From the NCBI RefSeq assembly GCF_016405905.1, contig NZ_JAEFCB010000002.1, positions 248,001 through 312,000 of the forward strand: a DNA stretch of 64,000 nucleotides. The letters are read 5' to 3'. The notes below the pieces were generated by a model. It was given only the letters and a program-made list of their open reading frames with translations, did not search any database and had not been told where the DNA came from. Numbering within the stretch: position 1 is the stretch's first letter; every line of letters starts with the position of its first letter. Origin of the DNA: Variovorax sp. IB41. Lineage in GTDB: Bacteria; Pseudomonadota; Gammaproteobacteria; Burkholderiales; Burkholderiaceae_C. The translations under genes were made by a program, and so were the position numbers. Positions 20,025 to 28,758 of the stretch are shown here, piece after piece.

Positions 20025-20780
20025 TCAGCGGCCCTTGAAGACCGGCGGGCGCTTCTCGCGCCAGGCGCGGCCGCCCTCGGCCAGGTCTTCGGAGGCGACG
20101 GTGCGCTGCACCTCGCGCAGGATCGCGGCGGCATCGGCGGTGCCGCGCGCGATCTGGTTCAGGTGCTTCTTCATGCCCAGCAGTGCGAGTGGTGCCATGC
20201 CGGCGAGCGTGGTGCGCAGGCGCAGCACTTCGGCATCGAGCGCCGCCGTGTCGTCGACCAGTTGCGTGAGGAATCCGCAGTCGCGCATCGCGGGGCCGTC
20301 GAGCTTTTCGGCGGTCAGGAAGAGCCGCTTGGCCATATCGAGCCCGAGCCGCGACACATAGCGCTCCATGCCGCTCTGGTAGTAGTGCAAGCCGAGCCGG
20401 GCGGCGGGCATGAACATCTCGGCGGCGCGCACGCCCACGCGGAAGTCGCAGGCCAGCACCAGGTCGGTGGCGCCGCCGAAGACGCCGCCATGCACCGCCG
20501 CGATGGTCACGGCACGGCAGTTTTCCAGCGCATCGACCATGTCGCCGAAGCTGCTGCCCTCGGTCTGGCTGCTGGCGGCCACCTCTGATATATCGTAACC
20601 GCTGGAAAAGTATTTGCCTTCGGAGCGCAAGACCAACACCAGCACGTCGGGCGAGCGATTCACCGTCTCCACGTGGCGAATGAGCGCGGGCAGATCCTCC
20701 GGCGTCAGCTTGTTGGCGGCGCTGGGGCGGCGCAGCGTCAGGCAGGCGACGCGGCCGTCGATCTCGAGGGAGGGGAGCAT
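20025..20780 (-). CDS. Crotonase-family protein lacking the usual catalytic Glu pair
   Basis: A 251-residue enoyl-CoA hydratase/isomerase-fold protein. The oxyanion-hole elements are present (FSSGYDISEV and HGGVFGGATDLVLACDF). Where classical hydratases have two catalytic Glu residues, this one reads Asp at about 106 (GGATDL) and Ala-Ala at about 126-127 (FMPAARLGLHY). It may therefore catalyse another acyl-CoA reaction. The start at MLPSLEIDG follows the divergent promoter region; the longer open frame runs through the GntR gene and is rejected. It is first in the Bug/CoA-transferase run. Confidence 0.85.
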   Translation of the reverse strand: MLPSLEIDGRVACLTLRRPSAANKLTPEDLPALIRHVETVNRSPDVLVLVLRSEGKYFSSGYDISEVAASSQTEGSSFGDMVDALENCRAVTIAAVHGGVFGGATDLVLACDFRVGVRAAEMFMPAARLGLHYYQSGMERYVSRLGLDMAKRLFLTAEKLDGPAMRDCGFLTQLVDDTAALDAEVLRLRTTLAGMAPLALLGMKKHLNQIARGTADAAAILREVQRTVASEDLAEGGRAWREKRPPVFKGR

Positions 20781-20791
20781 TGATGTACCAA

Positions 20792-20813
20792 ACAGATGAA
20801 TTGATATATCTGT
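20792..20813. promoter_or_regulatory. Candidate GntR operator in the divergent promoter
   Basis: Between the crotonase and GntR genes (58 bp) lies a perfect inverted repeat ACAGAT-N10-ATCTGT. Inside its right half is the 8-bp palindrome GATATATC (20803-20810). The position between divergent genes makes it a good candidate site for the neighbouring GntR regulator, but the family consensus cannot be confirmed here. Confidence 0.4.
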
Positions 20814-20838
20814 AAGGTTAGCTAATATCCGGATTCCC

Positions 20839-21510
20839 ATGCAACCCGCGAAAACCCTCGACACCAGCAGCCTGCAAGACCAGATCCGCAGCCGGCTCGA
20901 ACACGACATCCTGGAAGGCATGCTGTCCCCCGGCATGCCCATCGACGAAAAGGCGCTGGCCCTGAGCTTCAACGCCTCGCGAACGCCGGTGCGCGAGGCG
21001 TTGCTGCTGCTGAGCGCGCGCGGGCTGGTCGACATCGTTCCGCGCACCGGCATCTATGTGCGCCAGCTGCGGGCCAACGAGCTCGTCGCGATGATGGAAG
21101 CGCTCGGCGAACTCGAAGGGGTGCTGGCGCGTCTGGCGGCATTGCGCATCGGACCGGCCTTGCGAAGCGAACTCCAGCGCGCGCTGGAAGGCACGGCCGC
21201 CGTGGCACAGGCGGACGATGCAGAGGGCTACCAGTGCGCCAATGCCGCGCTGCACGACGTGATCTACCGCGCGAGCGGCAATCCGTTCATCGTGGAGCAG
21301 GCGCAGACGGTGCGCCTGCGCATCGCGGCCTACCGGGGGCGGATGTTCGAGAAGCCGGGGCGCCTGGCCGCCTCACAGCGGGAGCACGAACGGGTTGTGG
21401 AGTGGATCCTCAAGGGCCACGCCGACAACGCCGCGGAAGCGATGCGCGACCACATCTCGGTGGGCGGCAAGGTGTTTGCCGACCTCGTGCTGAACAACAA
21501 GTTCGGCTAG
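20839..21510 (+). CDS. GntR-family regulator (FCD/FadR-like)
   Basis: A 223-residue repressor-type regulator. The N-terminal winged helix (LQDQIRSRLEHDILEGMLSPG, then FNASRTPVREALLLLSARGLV) is followed by an all-helical FCD ligand domain with metal/ligand His and Asn candidates (ANAALHDVIYRASGN, AMRDHISVGGK). It is divergent from the crotonase/Bug/CoA-transferase genes and very likely controls them in response to a small acid or acyl-CoA. Confidence 0.9.
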   Translation: MQPAKTLDTSSLQDQIRSRLEHDILEGMLSPGMPIDEKALALSFNASRTPVREALLLLSARGLVDIVPRTGIYVRQLRANELVAMMEALGELEGVLARLAALRIGPALRSELQRALEGTAAVAQADDAEGYQCANAALHDVIYRASGNPFIVEQAQTVRLRIAAYRGRMFEKPGRLAASQREHERVVEWILKGHADNAAEAMRDHISVGGKVFADLVLNNKFG

Positions 21511-21514
21511 CGCT

Positions 21515-23611
21515 TCAGCGCACGCGCATGCCCGGCGTTGCGCCCGGCCAGGGTTCGAGCACGTGGATGCCCGGGTTGGCTTTTTCGTCGCCGTGGCTCG
21601 CGGCCAGCACCATGCCTTCGCTCACGCCGAACTTCATCTTGCGCGGCGCGAGGTTCGCGACCAGCACGGTGAGCTTGCCCACGAACTGCTCGGGCTGGTA
21701 GGCCGAGGCGATGCCGCTGAAGACGTTGCGGGTCTTTCCCTCACCCGCATCGAGCGTCAGGCGCAGCAGCTTGGTCGAGCCCTCGACCTTCTCGCAGGCC
21801 ACGATCTTCGCGATACGCAGGTCGATCTTCACGAAGTCGTCGATGGTGATCGTGGGTGCGATGGCTTCGCCGCCGGGCAATGCGTCCGCCGTGGCTTCCG
21901 CGGCAGCGGCGGCCACCGGTTCGGGCGCATCGAACAGCTTGTCGACCACCTTCGCATCGGCACGCTGCATCAGGTGCTTGTACTCGCCGATCGCATGGCC
22001 CACGGGCAGCGGCTCGGCGGCGTCGGACCACACCAGCGGAGTGATCTTCAGGAACGCCTCGACGTTCACGGCGAGCGCCGGCAGCACAGGCTTCAGGTAC
22101 AGCGTGAGCAGGCGGAAGGCCTCGATGCACACCGTGCACACGTCGTGCAGCCGCGCCTCGGCGCCTTCCTTCTTTGCCAGCTCCCAGGGCTTGTTCTGGT
22201 CGACGTATTCGTTCACCTTGTCGGCCAGCGCCATCACCTCGCGCAGCGCACGGGCGTAGTCGCGGCCGTCGTAGAGCGAGTGGATTTGGCCGGCCGCATC
22301 GCGCAGCGCGAACAGCAGCGCGTCGCCGTCGGCCGACACCTCGCCCAGCTTGCCGCCGAAGCGCTTGCCGATGAAGCCGGCGGCGCGGCTGGCGATGTTG
22401 ATGTACTTGCCCACGAGGTCGCTGTTGACGCGCGCGACGAAGTCCTCGGGGTTGAAGTCGATGTCTTCGTTGCGGCCGTTGAGCTTGGCCGCGATGTAGT
22501 AGCGCAGCCACTCGGGGTCCAGCCCGATCGACAGGTACTTGAGCGGATCGATGCCGGTGCCGCGGCTCTTGCTCATCTTCTCGCCGCTCACCGTCAAGTG
22601 GCCGTGCACGTACACCGCGTCGGGCGCCTTGCGGCCGCTGAAGTGCAGCATCGCGGGCCAGAACAGGGTGTGGAAGGTGATGATGTCCTTGCCGATGAAG
22701 TGCACCTGCTCCAGGTCGGGGTCGGCCATGTACTCGGTGTACGAGATGCCGTCGCCGCCCAGTTCGATGCAGCGCTTGTCCAGCAGGTTCTTGAGCGATG
22801 CGAGGTAGCCCACGGGCGCGTCGAGCCACACGTAGAAATATTTGCCCGGCGCATCGGGGATCTCGATGCCGAAGTAGGGCGCATCGCGGCTGATGTCCCA
22901 GTCGCCCAGGCCCCCCTTGCCCTCGTCGTCCTTGTAGAGCCACTCGCGGATCTTGTTCTGCACTTCAGACTGCACGTGGCCGGGCGCGGCGGTCCATTCC
23001 TTCAGGTAGGCCTCGCAGCGCGGGTCCGAGAGCTTGAAGAAGAAGTGGTCCGAGCTGCGCAGCTCGGGCTTGGCGCCCGAGAGGGCCGAGTAGGGGTTGA
23101 TCAGCTCGGTGGGCGCGTACACGGCGCCGCACACCTCGCAGTTGTCGCCGTACTGGTCCTTCGAATGGCAGTTGGGGCACTCGCCCTTGATGAAGCGGTC
23201 GGCCAGGAACATGCCCTTTTCGGGGTCGTAGAACTGCTCCACGCTCTTGGTCTCGATGAGGCCGGCGGCGCGCAGGTCGCGGTAGATGTCCTGCGCGAGC
23301 TGGTGGTTCTCGGGCGCGTCGGTCGAGTGCCAGTTGTCGAACGAGATGTAGTAGCCGTCCAGGTAAGGCTTGCGGCCCGCGGCGATCTCGGCCACGAAGG
23401 CCTGCGGCGTCACGCCGGCCTTGTCGGCCGCGATGGTGATGGCCGCGCCGTGCGCATCGTCGGCGCAGACGAAGTTGACCTCGGCGCCATTCATTCGCTG
23501 GTTCCGCACCCAGATGTCGGCCTGGATGTACTCCATCATGTGGCCGATATGGAACTTGCCGTTGGCATACGGCAGGGCGGTGGTGACGAAGAGCTTGCGC
23601 GGGGCGGACAT
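21515..23611 (-). CDS. metG: Methionyl-tRNA synthetase
   Basis: Charges tRNA-Met. The 698-residue protein has the HIGH motif ([12 protein letters not shown] near residue 18), a zinc knuckle with four Cys (CPNCHSKDQ and NCEVCG), the KMSKS loop ([10 protein letters not shown]) and a C-terminal tRNA-binding domain ([19 protein letters not shown]). This is the long, dimeric form. It ends four bases from the GntR stop. A 208-bp divergent region separates it from the isocitrate dehydrogenase gene; I see no clear promoter or RNA element there. Confidence 0.96.
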   Translation of the reverse strand: MSAPRKLFVTTALPYANGKFHIGHMMEYIQADIWVRNQRMNGAEVNFVCADDAHGAAITIAADKAGVTPQAFVAEIAAGRKPYLDGYYISFDNWHSTDAPENHQLAQDIYRDLRAAGLIETKSVEQFYDPEKGMFLADRFIKGECPNCHSKDQYGDNCEVCGAVYAPTELINPYSALSGAKPELRSSDHFFFKLSDPRCEAYLKEWTAAPGHVQSEVQNKIREWLYKDDEGKGGLGDWDISRDAPYFGIEIPDAPGKYFYVWLDAPVGYLASLKNLLDKRCIELGGDGISYTEYMADPDLEQVHFIGKDIITFHTLFWPAMLHFSGRKAPDAVYVHGHLTVSGEKMSKSRGTGIDPLKYLSIGLDPEWLRYYIAAKLNGRNEDIDFNPEDFVARVNSDLVGKYINIASRAAGFIGKRFGGKLGEVSADGDALLFALRDAAGQIHSLYDGRDYARALREVMALADKVNEYVDQNKPWELAKKEGAEARLHDVCTVCIEAFRLLTLYLKPVLPALAVNVEAFLKITPLVWSDAAEPLPVGHAIGEYKHLMQRADAKVVDKLFDAPEPVAAAAAEATADALPGGEAIAPTITIDDFVKIDLRIAKIVACEKVEGSTKLLRLTLDAGEGKTRNVFSGIASAYQPEQFVGKLTVLVANLAPRKMKFGVSEGMVLAASHGDEKANPGIHVLEPWPGATPGMRVR

Positions 23612-23819
23612 CGGGGAGGGCGCTTTCGGGAGTGGCTGGCTGGCATCGGAGGCGGCCAGCGGCCGCGCATCCGGGAACCGGGCATTTTAGGTGGCCCCGT
23701 GCGGCCCGTGCCCGGCCCCGTGTTTGAGGGCGCGAGTGACCCACGAAAGCGCGGGGTGTCTCGCGCGCGACGTATGCTTCGACCCCCGATACAGAACGCC
23801 AGAAAGCGAGCCGCAGCCG

Positions 23820-24851
23820 ATGACCACTCCCATTCCCGCAACCCTCATTCCCGGCGATGGCATCGGCCCCGAAATCGTCGACGCCACGCTGGCCGCGCTC
23901 GATGCGCTGAAGGCGCCCTTCACCTGGGACACGCAGATCGCGGGCCTGGGCGGCGTCAAGGCCTCGGGCGATCCGCTGCCCAAGGCCACGCTGGACAGCA
24001 TCCGCACCACGCGCCTGGCCTTGAAGGGCCCGCTGGAGACGCCCTCGGGCGGCGGCTACCGCTCCTCGAACGTGCGGCTGCGGGAGGAATTCCAGCTCTA
24101 CGCCAACCTGCGCCCCGCGCGCACCATCATCCCGGGCGGGCGCTTCGACAAGATCGACCTCATGATCGTGCGCGAGAACCTGGAGGGCCTGTACATCGGC
24201 CACGAGCACTACGTGCGCATCGACGGCGACCCGCACGCCGTGGGCATGGCCACCGGCATCAACACCCGCCAGGGCTGCCGCCGCGTGCTCGAGTACGCGT
24301 TCGAGACGGCGATCGCCACCGGCCGCAAGAAGGTCACGCTGGTGCACAAGGCCAACATCATGAAGGTGCTGACGGGCCTGTTCCTGGAGACCGGCGAGCA
24401 GCTCTACGCGGAAAAGTACAAGGGCAAGTTCGAGCTCGATTCGATCATCGTGGACGCCTGCGCGATGAAGCTGGTGCTCAACCCCTGGCAGTTCGACATG
24501 CTGGTGACGACCAACCTGTTCGGCGACATCCTCTCGGACCTCGTGGCGGGCCTCGTCGGCGGCCTGGGCATGGCGCCCGGCGCCAACATCGGCACCGATG
24601 CGGCGATCTTCGAGGCGGTGCACGGCTCGGCGCCCGACATCGCCGGCAAGGGCATCGCCAACCCCACGGCGCTGCTGCTGGCCGCCGCGATGATGCTGGA
24701 CCACACCAGGATGCCCGAGTTGGCCACGCGCCTGCGCACGGCCATCGACCAGACGCTGAACATCGACAAGGTGCGCACCGGCGACCTGGGCGGCACGGCG
24801 AACACCGCGGCCTTCACGAAGGCGCTGGTCAGCCGCATCAACGGCGGTTGA
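23820..24851 (+). CDS. NAD-type isocitrate dehydrogenase
   Basis: A beta-decarboxylating dehydrogenase of 343 residues. It has IPGDGIGPEIV at the N-terminus, the substrate Arg region (YANLRPARTIIPGG), IVRENLEGLYIG, and the TTNLFGDILSDL metal-binding loop. The HGSAPDIAGKGIANPTA stretch is typical of the NAD-using branch. Length and motifs resemble mitochondrial-type NAD-isocitrate dehydrogenase more than 3-isopropylmalate dehydrogenase, but a related 2-hydroxyacid substrate cannot be excluded. The start at MTTPIPATLIPGDG is chosen because upstream residues in frame are not family-like. Confidence 0.85.
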   Translation: MTTPIPATLIPGDGIGPEIVDATLAALDALKAPFTWDTQIAGLGGVKASGDPLPKATLDSIRTTRLALKGPLETPSGGGYRSSNVRLREEFQLYANLRPARTIIPGGRFDKIDLMIVRENLEGLYIGHEHYVRIDGDPHAVGMATGINTRQGCRRVLEYAFETAIATGRKKVTLVHKANIMKVLTGLFLETGEQLYAEKYKGKFELDSIIVDACAMKLVLNPWQFDMLVTTNLFGDILSDLVAGLVGGLGMAPGANIGTDAAIFEAVHGSAPDIAGKGIANPTALLLAAAMMLDHTRMPELATRLRTAIDQTLNIDKVRTGDLGGTANTAAFTKALVSRINGG

Positions 24852-24873
24852 TCCGAGGACGCAAGGCGCGGCC

Positions 24874-25581
24874 ATGAGAAAGCTCCTGCTTCTGCTGGCT
24901 GTCGTCCTTGCGAGCTGCGCCTCCGTTGCGGCGGACCCGCGCTACACGGTGGTGAAGGTCGACCTTCGCACCGAGAAGCTCGCGCTGTTCCTGAACGACG
25001 ACACGGGCGTCGCGTTCAAGCGCTTCGACCGGCTGGAGGCCTGGCTCAAGGGGCAGGGCCGGCAGCTGGTCTTCGCGGTCAATGCCGGCATGTACCACGC
25101 GGACTTTTCGCCGGTCGGCCTCTTCGTGCGCGACGGCCGCGAAGAGGCGCCGCTCAACCTGGCGAGCGGCGCCGGCAACTTCTTCCTGAAGCCGAACGGC
25201 GTTTTCCTCGTCACCGACGACGGACCCCGGGTGATCGAATCCTCGGAGTACCCGGCGCTCGCCAGGCGCGGCGGCGTGCGGCTGGCCACGCAATCGGGCC
25301 CGCTGCTGCTGCGCCATGGCGTGCTGCACCCGGCGCTCATTCCGGACTCGGACTCGCGCAAGATCCGCAACGGCGTCTGCGCATCGGGCCCCACGGCGAT
25401 CTTCGTGATGAGCGAGACGCCGGTGAACTTCCACGATTTCGCGGTCTATTTCCGCGACGTGCTGCACTGCCGCGATGCCCTGTACCTGGACGGCACCGTC
25501 TCGGCGCTGCACTCCAGGGCCTTGGGCCGCAGCGACTTCGTGCGCGACCTGGGGCCGATACTCGGCGTGGTGTCGCCATGA
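24874..25581 (+). CDS. Exported phosphodiester-glycosidase-domain protein (NAGPA/DUF2233-like)
   Basis: A 235-residue protein with a signal peptide (MRKLLLLLAVVLASCASVAA; the internal Cys could serve as a lipobox). It has the phosphodiester glycosidase/NAGPA fold markers: FAVNAGMYHADFSPVGLFV, then the C-terminal LYLDGTVSALHSR. Members of this family act on sugar-1-phosphodiester bonds or on exopolysaccharide parts, but the bacterial substrate is usually unknown. It is 22 bp after the isocitrate dehydrogenase gene and may be co-transcribed with it. Confidence 0.75.
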   Translation: MRKLLLLLAVVLASCASVAADPRYTVVKVDLRTEKLALFLNDDTGVAFKRFDRLEAWLKGQGRQLVFAVNAGMYHADFSPVGLFVRDGREEAPLNLASGAGNFFLKPNGVFLVTDDGPRVIESSEYPALARRGGVRLATQSGPLLLRHGVLHPALIPDSDSRKIRNGVCASGPTAIFVMSETPVNFHDFAVYFRDVLHCRDALYLDGTVSALHSRALGRSDFVRDLGPILGVVSP

Positions 25582-25631
25582 ACCCGTCGGCGGCCCCTTG
25601 TGTTTTCACTTTCGAATCCTGTCGTTGAGCC

Positions 25632-26318
25632 ATGTCCACACCGCTGCCCATCCTGTCCCTCCTCGAAACCCGCGTGCTCGGCGTGCTCGCCGAAAAGCAG
25701 CGCACCGTGCCCGACAGCTATCCGCTCACGCTCAATTCGCTGGTCTCGGGCTGCAACCAGAAGACCAGCCGCAACCCGGTGCTCGAACTCACCGAGTCGC
25801 AGATCCAGTCGGCCATCGACAGCCTCAAGGGCTACAGCCTCGTGGCCGAAAGCAGCGGCGGCCGCGCGTTCCGCTACGAGCACAACATCGACCGCGTGCT
25901 GCGCATTCCCTCGCAGTCGGTGATCCTGCTCACCGTGCTGATGCTGCGCGGGCCGCAGACGGCCGGCGAACTGCGCATCGCCTGCGACCGCATGCACAAC
26001 TTCGCGGACATCTCCTCGGTCGAGGGCTTTCTCGACGAGCTCTCGGAGCGGCCGGCCGGCGCGCTGGTGGTCAAGCTGGCGCGGCTGCCCGGCGCGCGCG
26101 AGAGCCGCTGGGCGCACCTGCTGAGCGGGCAGCTGGCGGAAGAGGTCGCGGGGCCGGCCGGCGCATCGGGCGACGGTTCGTACGGCTCGCACGATGCATC
26201 GCTCGGCGAAGTCGCGGCACTCAAGGCCAATGTGGCGCGGCTCGAAGCCGAACTGGCGTCGCTGAAGGCGCTGGTGGGGCGGGTGTGTTCGGAGCTCGGG
26301 ATTTCCGAGGCCGGCTGA
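25632..26318 (+). CDS. YceH/DUF480-family winged-helix protein
   Basis: A 228-residue cytosolic protein made of two winged-helix units. It has the DUF480 signature LLETRVLGVLAEKQRTVPDSYPLTLNSLV, then GCNQKTSRNPV. The C-terminal helix (VAALKANVARLEAELASLKALV) is a likely coiled coil for oligomerisation. E. coli YceH is poorly understood. The gene stands alone with short gaps on each side. Confidence 0.85.
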   Translation: MSTPLPILSLLETRVLGVLAEKQRTVPDSYPLTLNSLVSGCNQKTSRNPVLELTESQIQSAIDSLKGYSLVAESSGGRAFRYEHNIDRVLRIPSQSVILLTVLMLRGPQTAGELRIACDRMHNFADISSVEGFLDELSERPAGALVVKLARLPGARESRWAHLLSGQLAEEVAGPAGASGDGSYGSHDASLGEVAALKANVARLEAELASLKALVGRVCSELGISEAG

Positions 26319-26366
26319 CCGCGCCGGTTTTGCGTTGCACTTGAACTGCGTTATCTTGCGCAGCAC

Positions 26367-26609
26367 ATGAAACCTCCGGTCTCGCTCATCTTCACCTGCC
26401 TGGCTATTTTTCTTGCCGCGGGCGTCGGGCTCATCGTGGTCTCGCTGGCCGTTGCCGCCACGCTGCCCCGGGGTCATCGCCTGGCCGGTCACCTCCGTGA
26501 ATTTGCGGGATGGGTGCCGTTGTTCATGCTCGGTTGCCTCACGCGGCTGGGTGGCCTCATCCCGCTGGCCATCATCCTGACAGTGATCGTGGCGCTCGTC
26601 TTCCTATGA
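26367..26609 (+). CDS. Small two-helix membrane protein
   Basis: An 80-residue protein with two hydrophobic segments (about residues 6-30 and 45-78, ending VIVALVFL). It has no conserved motif that I recognise. Its stop overlaps the start of the next gene in ATGA, so the two are translated together and may form a membrane pair. Confidence 0.65.
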   Translation: MKPPVSLIFTCLAIFLAAGVGLIVVSLAVAATLPRGHRLAGHLREFAGWVPLFMLGCLTRLGGLIPLAIILTVIVALVFL

Positions 26610-26974
26610 AGTACACCTGCCCGCATTGCAAGAAGCCCGGCATCACCGGCCTCGCCAAACGCTGGTCCAGCCGCGCCGCGCCTGCGACGTGCGAAGCCTG
26701 CGGCGGTCTTTGCCATGTTCTTGCGAGCACTACCAGCGGCATCTGGGCAGCAGGGGCCTTGATCCTCGTGGTCTCGCTGATCGCCGCCGTCGGCTGGCCC
26801 TCGTCCTATTCCGCCGTGGTCTTCCTCTGCGGGCTGGTGCTGGCCGTGGCCTCGAACCTGCGCGCATGGAAGCGCGCGAAGCTGTGGCCGATCTCCAGGG
26901 AAAGCGCGGCCCACGCGACGACCGCGAGCTGGTTCATCACGGGCATCGCGGTGCTCCTGGGGCTCTCTTCCTGA
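26606..26974 (+). CDS. Zinc-ribbon membrane protein
   Basis: A 122-residue protein that starts with a zinc ribbon (MKYTCPHCKKPGI, then CEACGGLC), followed by two or three membrane segments (AAGALILVVSLIAAVGW, AVVFLCGLVLAVASN, GIAVLLGLSS). The start was set at the ATG that overlaps the stop of the preceding small membrane gene. The function is unknown; the zinc ribbon probably faces the cytosol. Confidence 0.65.
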   Translation: MKYTCPHCKKPGITGLAKRWSSRAAPATCEACGGLCHVLASTTSGIWAAGALILVVSLIAAVGWPSSYSAVVFLCGLVLAVASNLRAWKRAKLWPISRESAAHATTASWFITGIAVLLGLSS

Positions 26975-26995
26975 CGCGCGCGGCAGCGTCGCGGC

Positions 26996-27475
26996 CTACG
27001 CCACCGGCTCCGGCCGCACCGGCACGTCCACGCTGACCTTCACCGGGTCCATCGTCACCAGCGTGCGAAAGCGCTTGACGTTGTTGCTCTGGAAGAAGAG
27101 CTTTCGGCTCAGCGTCGTGTACTGGGCCATGTCCTGCACGACGAGGATCAGGATGAAGTCCCACTCGCCCGTCACGTAGTAGCACTGCTGCACCTGCGGG
27201 CAGTCCCTGAAACTCTGTTTCATCGCATCGAGCAGGTCGATGCGCTCGCTCTCGACCTCCACCTCGGCCACGATGGACAGCGGATGCCCCAGCGCGGCGG
27301 GCGCCAGCACCGCGCCGTAGCGCTGGATCACGCCGTCGTCGCGCATGCGCTTGAGCCGCCGGTTGACGGCGGCCGTCGACAGGTGGATGCGCTCGCCGAG
27401 TTCGCTTTGCGACATGCGGCTGTTGGCCTGGATCAGCTCCAGCAGGCGAAGGTCCTGGGCGTCGAGAGAGGGCAT
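26996..27475 (-). CDS. Lrp/AsnC-family regulator
   Basis: A 159-residue regulator with an N-terminal helix-turn-helix (LDAQDLRLLELIQANSRMS, RIHLSTAAVNRRLKRMRDDG) and a C-terminal RAM ligand domain (YYVTGEWDFILILVVQDM). It is divergent from an amidohydrolase and a diaminopropionate ammonia-lyase gene, which are its likely targets, and it probably responds to an amino acid. Confidence 0.92.
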   Translation of the reverse strand: MPSLDAQDLRLLELIQANSRMSQSELGERIHLSTAAVNRRLKRMRDDGVIQRYGAVLAPAALGHPLSIVAEVEVESERIDLLDAMKQSFRDCPQVQQCYYVTGEWDFILILVVQDMAQYTTLSRKLFFQSNNVKRFRTLVTMDPVKVSVDVPVRPEPVA

Positions 27476-27486
27476 GGCGGTGTGTG

Positions 27487-27503
27487 ACGCAAAAACGTTG
27501 CGT
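27487..27503. promoter_or_regulatory. Candidate Lrp/AsnC-type operator
   Basis: In the 82-bp gap between the divergent AsnC gene and the amidohydrolase gene lies a perfect 6-bp inverted repeat, ACGCAA-N5-TTGCGT. A further TTTTGCGTG half-site follows at 27516-27524. The size and symmetry suit an Lrp-family dimer. Confidence 0.45.
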
Positions 27504-27557
27504 GGAAGGGCCCGATTTTGCGTGCCCGTATCGCGGCATTGTCAATAGCATCGCGCC

Positions 27558-28727
27558 ATGAAATTCCCCGATGAGCCCCTGCGCGACCAGCTTGCGGGAT
27601 GGCGCCGCCAGTTGCACGCGATGCCCGAGACCGGCTTCGAGGAAGCGAAGACCTCTGCCTTCGTCATCGGCGTGCTGAAGGCGCTGGGCCTGGAGGTGCA
27701 CACCGGCATCGGCGGCACGGGGCTCGTGGCGAACCTGAAAGTCGGCAACGGCCGGGGCGTCGTCGGCCTGCGCGCCGAGATGGACGCGCTGAACATCACC
27801 GAGGTGCCGACCGACCGCGCCTACGCTTCGGCCACCCCCGGAAAGATGCACGCCTGCGGCCACGACGGCCACATGTCGATCGTGCTGGGCGCGGCGCGCC
27901 TCCTGCGCGAGCGCCAGGATTTCGACGGCACCGTGCGCTTCATCTTCCAGCCGGCCGAGGAGCACGGCCGCGGCGCGAAAGCCATGATGGACGACGGCCT
28001 CTTCACGCGCTTTCCGGTCGACGAGATCTACGGCCTGCACAACATGCCCGGCATGCGCGCGGGCACGATCGCCACGCGCACGGGCGGCCTCATGGCCAGC
28101 GAGGACAACTTCGTCATCCACGTGAAGGGCCGCGGCACGCATGCCGCGCGGCCGCACATGGGGATCGACCCCATCGTCATCGGCGCGCAGATCGTGCTCG
28201 CGCTGCAGGCCATCGTCTCGCGCACGCTCGACCCGGGCGCGCAGGCGGTGGTCTCGTGCACCGAGTTCATCACCGACGGCATCCGCAACGCGATTCCCTC
28301 GAACGTGGTCATCAAGGGCGACACGCGCAGCTACGACCCCCAGGTGCAGAAGATGCTGGCCGCGCGCATGCGCGAGATCAGCGAAGGCATCTGCCGCATG
28401 CACGGCGCCGGCTGCGAGTTCAGCTACACGCACGAGTTCGCGCCCACGGTGAACTGGGCCGACTGCGTGCCCGTCGCGGTGGCCGCAGCCACCGCGGTCG
28501 TTGGCGCGGAGAACGTCGATGCCAACGTGGCGCCGATGATGATTTCGGAGGACTTCGGCGCCTTCCTGAAAGTGGTGCCCGGCGCCTTCGTGTTCCTGGG
28601 CAACGGCGCCGAGGGCGCGCCCGGGAGCACGCCGCTGCACAACGGCAGCTACGACTTCAATGACGAGGTGCTCGCGACGGGCGCCCGTTACTTCGCGGAA
28701 ATCGTCCGCCTGCGCCTTCCGCGCTGA
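27558..28727 (+). CDS. M20-family amidohydrolase (aminoacylase/hippurate hydrolase type)
   Basis: A 389-residue metal-dependent hydrolase that removes acyl groups from N-acyl amino acids. Metal-binding elements are visible: HACGHDGHMSIVLGAARLL, then QPAEEHGRGAKAM and EIYGLHNMPG. The dimerisation/lid domain follows (RGTHAARPHMGIDPIV). It lies 31 bp before the diaminopropionate ammonia-lyase gene, so the pair may release and then break down an acylated amino acid. Confidence 0.9.
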   Translation: MKFPDEPLRDQLAGWRRQLHAMPETGFEEAKTSAFVIGVLKALGLEVHTGIGGTGLVANLKVGNGRGVVGLRAEMDALNITEVPTDRAYASATPGKMHACGHDGHMSIVLGAARLLRERQDFDGTVRFIFQPAEEHGRGAKAMMDDGLFTRFPVDEIYGLHNMPGMRAGTIATRTGGLMASEDNFVIHVKGRGTHAARPHMGIDPIVIGAQIVLALQAIVSRTLDPGAQAVVSCTEFITDGIRNAIPSNVVIKGDTRSYDPQVQKMLAARMREISEGICRMHGAGCEFSYTHEFAPTVNWADCVPVAVAAATAVVGAENVDANVAPMMISEDFGAFLKVVPGAFVFLGNGAEGAPGSTPLHNGSYDFNDEVLATGARYFAEIVRLRLPR

Positions 28728-28758
28728 CCGACAGGACAACCCCTTTTTCTTTTTCCCC

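Noticed and set aside
21563..24877. A 1104-codon open frame on the plus strand
   Set aside because: It runs antisense through metG and out of frame through the isocitrate dehydrogenase gene; both real genes have strong motifs.
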